DNA of 64,000 nt from Aplidium turbinatum (taxonomy: Eukaryota; Chordata; Ascidiacea; Aplousobranchia; Polyclinidae). The stretch covers positions 25,331,608-25,395,607 of the forward strand of contig OU964925.1 of the NCBI GenBank assembly GCA_918807975.1, in the 5' to 3' direction. The number at the start of each line of letters is the position of its first letter. Position 1 is the first letter of the stretch. The notes below the pieces were generated by a model. It searched no databases. It was given only the letters and a program-made list of their open reading frames with translations, and had not been told where the DNA came from. Below, one piece after another: positions 12,401 through 18,400 of this stretch. The position numbers and the translations under genes are program-made.

Positions 12401-15400
12401 ACCGCAAACGGATAAAACTAAGCAACTACACAGAATAAAACTTTAGTTTTAACCCTTGTGGCGAAGTCGAGAACTAGACATACTGTATACAAAAATGCCA
12501 ATCAGATGTTGGTAGGCTGGAACTGGGAAGCAAATTAACTTAACGCTTACGATCAAAAGTGCGATCAAAGACTCTATGACCTCATGTCATGTGCAGTATG
12601 CGATGAAGCTTCGATGAATCAATTTGATTATATCGTATGCAACAGCAAGCTTGGGTTGCAAATCAAAATTTTTGAAGTTCTGCAAATCAAACAATAATCT
12701 TTTTTACTGTTGGACAAGCAAACGTTGCTTGTGGCTTATCTTTTTGTAGTGTATTTTGTAATTGCCTTGTCTTGCTTATTTTAACGTATCTTTCACATTT
12801 CATAAGTTACAATTTGTTTCTGGCGGAGAGTTCTGCAGCATCTACTGTACATGTCATCCTTGTGGGCGAATGTTGAGTTCACGATTATCGTATAACATAT
12901 TTCAATTTCTTGACAATGGCTCCCATAAAAGCCGAAAATATTCAAGTGTTTTCTTGGCATTTGTTGCTTTCCCGTTTTCAAGATGTTTGTTTTATCACAG
13001 CTTTTAAGTCCAGATCGGACCGATGCTGTTCGTGGTTATTCTGATTTCTCGGAATCTTTTGACCAATTTGCCTTGTGCATGACGACACAGTCGGAGTGTG
13101 TCACGTCTGACGTCGCAACAACAGTGATGACATCATGCAAGCATGCCATGATTCAGGTAGCCTAAGTATGCAAGCAAAGCATTTTTAGTGGCATTATACT
13201 GTATTCATAATTAAGCTGTTGTGACTTGTGTAGTTAAAAAAAGCGTTTGAAGGTCTGGTTTTTATTCAACATAACCTGGTTCAAGGCACCTTCTTGACAA
13301 TTTGCCTACTTCACAGTCAAACGAAATGTTTATCATTAAACTCAGAGACTGCATAAAAGAGGCTATAATCAAGAAGCAGTCTAGGTTAAGTTATAGAAAA
13401 TAATTACCCAGTCTGAGATAAATACTTGTTATTCAATCAATCGATTTTTCACAAGCTAATTATTTTATTGATTTTCGCTGTTGGAGCATAGTAAAGTAAT
13501 CTCGCATTGATGACATTGAGTTAATTCCATACCGCGCTGACAAGTAACCGATTTGATAATGTATTACGGAATTTTCTCTTTACTGCTTTATCATGATTAG
13601 TTAAAGCTACCTTATATAAAGAGATACTTAGTTGACCACGCTTTTAAATCATCACGAGTTAGCAGTGTGCACAGATGGCTGTTAGTGTGGACTATTGCTT
13701 GTAAGGTGCAATATTGCATATTTCAGACCTCGAGATGGTATCCAGAGCTGATCAACGGCTACGTCTTCAATGGACCTGGAAAAGATTTTTTTCAGGTTTG
13801 TTTTATTTTATCGCAATTTTAATTATTGTCATCAATATTGTCATGAATTTAACTAATTATCATGTTTTTTCCCAATGTTGTTAATTGATTAGTTCTCTGC
13901 CTTTCGGTGAGCGCGCTATTGTTCTCTTCCAAGCATCTTCATTATCTGTTTTCCTGTTCATACTTTCGTAACTACAGTGATCACATTCATCATACAATCT
14001 AGCATTTTTATTTTTTTCGTCTTCTGCTTTTCATGTAACCTTTGATAGTATCTCACAGCAATTCCCATGCCAAAGGGTGTAACAAAATGTTCTCTTCTTA
14101 TTGCTTCAATCAGGTATCTTCTTTTACCTGCCATTTTTAACACGTTCTCATCTGTAGTGTGCTTCTTTTTACCTAACACTCTCTATTCTCCTCTACATTC
14201 ACGTCTTGTACGCTTTTAGTCGTTTGATACCCATCTTCCTTATCAATATCTCTGAGCCATTTAGCAATACACTCCAAGACCTTTATCAAGGCCACAATGT
14301 ATGCCTTTTAAAACAAACCATAAAAATATAACGATTATAATTTACAAGAAGATAAACCAAGATGCAGTACACCCATCTAACACTTCTGCAACTAAAACGT
14401 TTTGTTGAATTTCATTCATCTTCAGATCCCACAAGACCTGTTGGATGTTGCACGACATGGAGCAGACTCACAGTATCCTCGATGCTTTGACATATACTTC
14501 ATTGAATATTCAAGTGCTACTTGGTTTGAAGTCGAAGGAGAGAAAGTAAGATATAGTCACAAAAATTTGGGCGCTCTTGTATTCTTTTTTACAGAATTTA
14601 CAAAAACTCAACCAGTAACAATAACCGTTAAACTGCTGGTATTGTCTGTAGTGGACTAAATTAAAAAGCAAAATTTTGCAACTCACTTCGAAGCGTTAAA
14701 AAGTGATTTTTAAAATTCACAAGCTCGTTATTTGTCATATTTAATTTTACTCTTTTCTGTTTGCAGAGTCCAATGAGCGACAAAGTATTTTCTGTTGGTG
14801 TCGACAAAGAAGGGATCAGCTCTCTTTCCACTCCAGTGCGCTATCGAGTGTACACAACAGATGCCAGAATCTCACCACAACAAGCGGAATGTGTTCTTTG
14901 GCGACAAGTGAATATAACAAAATATTTTTATCTTGCCTTGGCAAAGTGGTAACGTGTCGGGTTGATGTTCCAAACGATACCTGTCCAAATCTCTGTCGCG
15001 GTTCTTGATATGATTTAAATATATGTTTTTATATTCACACCTTACCAAGCACAAACGCAAAGTTCAAAAATTTTTGCATTAGAATAATTACAGTAGGCCT
15101 ACTCTAAATTTTGATGAAAAACTGTTTTGTCCACCAAAAAGAAAACATAACTTATTTGCATGTTCAAGCTTTAGAAACATGCCTCTTTGTTTCAGGCTTC
15201 ATCTCGATGGCTCTCGACGTCGCATGGTACGTGTCACGTGATCGATGACACTTCCAACTTTGTGGAGTGTGCGTGCAATCATATGTCCGTGTATGCTGCG
15301 AGAGGCCCCACCGACAACTTGGCTAATTACAACGAGGTATCACAACAATCAATGTAAACTACAACTCAGATTTTTTAGTTACTGTAAATTGCCAAAGGTC

Positions 15401-18400
15401 ACTGCGATGTGAAATATTGTATATCGTAACTAAAACGTTAGTTGAGGTAAGCACAGTGTTAACAAATACTTTTAAGCTTGTTTTGGTTTTGAATCTTTAT
15501 CCTCGGACTGACAAAGCCTTGATTGGTTATTCCTGGTAGTTTCGCATACTTGTAAAGGCTCTTGACGCAGGGCCGGTTACCGAGATTTGCAGAGTAAAGT
15601 TTTCCGATTGCTAAAGTGTTGTTTCCGGGGAATTATTCCATCCATGAGATGCCACTGAATGAAGAGCAGTCCTGAAAATGCGTTGTTCAAGCGCACACCT
15701 CGAGAGTCGAACTTGCGCTGCGTGATCTTGAACCGGGCGCGTAACCACTGAGCTAACGTTGCGGACGTATATCTTATATCTACTATAGAAGCTACTACAG
15801 TACTGACGTAAGACGTCACTGACGTACGACGTCACTGACGTACGACGTCACTGACGTACGACGTACTACAGTACTGACAGTACAGTACAGTACTGACTAT
15901 AGAAGCTGACTACAGTACAGTACTGTACTGATTTGATCAGAACTGACGATGCACTAGCAAGTGCGAAATATATTTTCTGTTACATCTACTGACTACTGAT
16001 CCCTGTTACCTTAGCAATTGAGGTTTTAGCTTTCGAGATATGGAACAGGGATCGTGTCAGAACAAGACTAGGTCAGAAAGTGAGGCAGACTCCGATTCAG
16101 CTCAGCAGCAGCCTAGAGCAGTTAGCTACTACAGTACTATTATATAAGCTTATATCTACGGTATGACGCTTGCTTCTCGGGTGTGCATTTACTGTGCAAG
16201 TTAATTTTTTACAAGATGTTGAAGTGGTAATATGCCTTCGTTTCAACGTTCTCTTATTCAAAAAGCACTAAATTCTTTGAAGAGTGAAATCAGGTGTTTA
16301 CAACCTGTTTAACGTCTGCAATATGATCGACCGTGTGACCGTGTTTTGCGAACTATAAAACTGGCAAACTTGAAAAACATCCTCCACTTAAGATATTTGA
16401 GGCCTTTTGAAGAGTTTCGTAGTTGAATTTCGTGAAATAAACTTTGGTGCATTTTTACGAATGAATTTTGTTTAGGCAACATATGCGGCTTGTTTCATTT
16501 CAATGTTCGGCTTCCTCGTCACCTTGTTGGCTCATCATCTGTGCACAAGGCGTTTTAAAATGGCATCAAAGCTTCTAATGCATATGTGCTTCGCTTGCGC
16601 TGCCACTCAGGTACAGAAACCATACTTTGTCTAAGCAAAAATATATTTACTTCTAGAAAGAGGCGGATCCAGTCCAGGGGGGCACGATTGGAGTAATCTC
16701 CCCCCTCTAAAACACAGAAAATTAACCTTACTCACTGCGTATTAGCAAAGACACATTAGTAGAACTACACATCATTGTGGCTTGTTGAAGTCGCTACTGG
16801 CTGGATCCGCCACTCCTTCTACAGATATTTATTTTAGCACGACATTCTATAATATCTTGTCCAATACTTTCATTGGTTTTGCTTCCATTGTGCTAACAGA
16901 CAGCCGGCTACTTTGCAAACTGCAGTGAAGTGTACAAAAATACGAATAGAAGCAGTGAAGAGACACACAATCATCATGAAAGCGCCTCCTACTTAATTTT
17001 AAGATCTTAATTACCAAATATCTTATCAATAAAATAGTTTTACTCGCTGTAGATTATGCCACTAGTCCAGCATAAGGTGAAAGATGTGGAAAATAATACC
17101 CAGCTTTTTTGACATTTCTTCAATTAGCGTTCCAAATAATCGCATTATCTTTTACATTCTACAGCTTGTTTTTGCAATCGGAGCTTTGAAGAGTGCAGAC
17201 GTGAATAAGGACGCGTGCTCCACTCTTGCTATATTTCTTCACTATTTCTGGCTGGCCCAATTTACTTGGATGTTCATTCAATCCGTCAATATTCTTCAAG
17301 TAATCTTAAAACGCATTGCAATATTGTAATCTCTTATTTTTATTTCATTCATGTCATGAAATATGCCTGTTTTGATGAACCTAAATTTTTTACCTTTCCT
17401 TTTTCTGTAGATTGCTTGCTTGTAGATACAAATAAGCTATAATCATTTGAAAAGCTTACTACAACTTTTATTAAAGTGATCAAAAATTTAATGTAACAAC
17501 GTTTAATTGTCTTTCTTGCCTTAAAGAGTCTTTATCCTCAGCAATATTCTTTTTCAACTTAAAAATTATTTTAAAAACCTTTTTTTGTTGCAAAATGGTA
17601 GAGGACAATGACGGAGGTTTATTTTCAGGTGTTAAGTTTTAGCAATGAGAACACAGATCGAAGACTGAGCGTGTTTTTCATATTCGGGTGGGGAATCCCC
17701 GCTGTCATCATCCTTTTGTACGTCATTGTGATGTACGCCCTTGGTAACGCTTCTTTGCACAACATTTACGGAGACGTCTACAGCAATGGTGTCATGTGAG
17801 TAAAACCAAAGTGTAAAACACAATGTTCAAACCATATAAAAACTGTGCGAACTTAAATTTTTGTCATGCTAAAACGTATTGAGCTTACAGTAATCTAAAA
17901 TGGTCTGCTCCATCACAGGTGTACAATCATGAGTCCCAACGGAGCTTTGCTTAGTGCTGTAGTCCCTGCCACCGTCTGTGTCCTCATTGTCGTCACAATA
18001 GCTGTGCATTTATATCAAAAGGAAGGAGAATGGAAACGGTTTGATGACGTCTACTTTGGAAAGTTCAACTCCACAGGTATGCCTTGAACAGTAAGCCACT
18101 GATGATGTCATATAAAAGTCGCTCTGGTTGTATGGTTAAGTCTACACTTTCTTTGCCAATCAAATTCAAGAAAGGTGAAGAAGCAAAGCTCGCTTTTGTT
18201 TTTATCTTTAAGATTTTTATTAAAGGTTTTGCTATTTAAGAATCAGGGTGGGCTTCGAACCGACAACGTTCTGGTCGTTGATGAGATACTTTCACCACTT
18301 AGGCAACGACGAAGCCGAGTTTGTCCCTATCAAATACAATTAGATTATTCTTTAACGTGTCAAGGTTTTCAGCCTCAATTGTGCACCAAACTCGTGTAGT

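Noticed and set aside
12762-13007. Upstream frame opening into ADGRV1 exon 17 as a longer exon
   Set aside because: A clean acceptor (tttatcacag) at 13000 gives the right phase with exon 16, and the upstream frame reads as AT-rich intron.
18100-18125. CTGATGA at 18102 as part of a ribozyme
   Set aside because: No GAAA block or stems follow.
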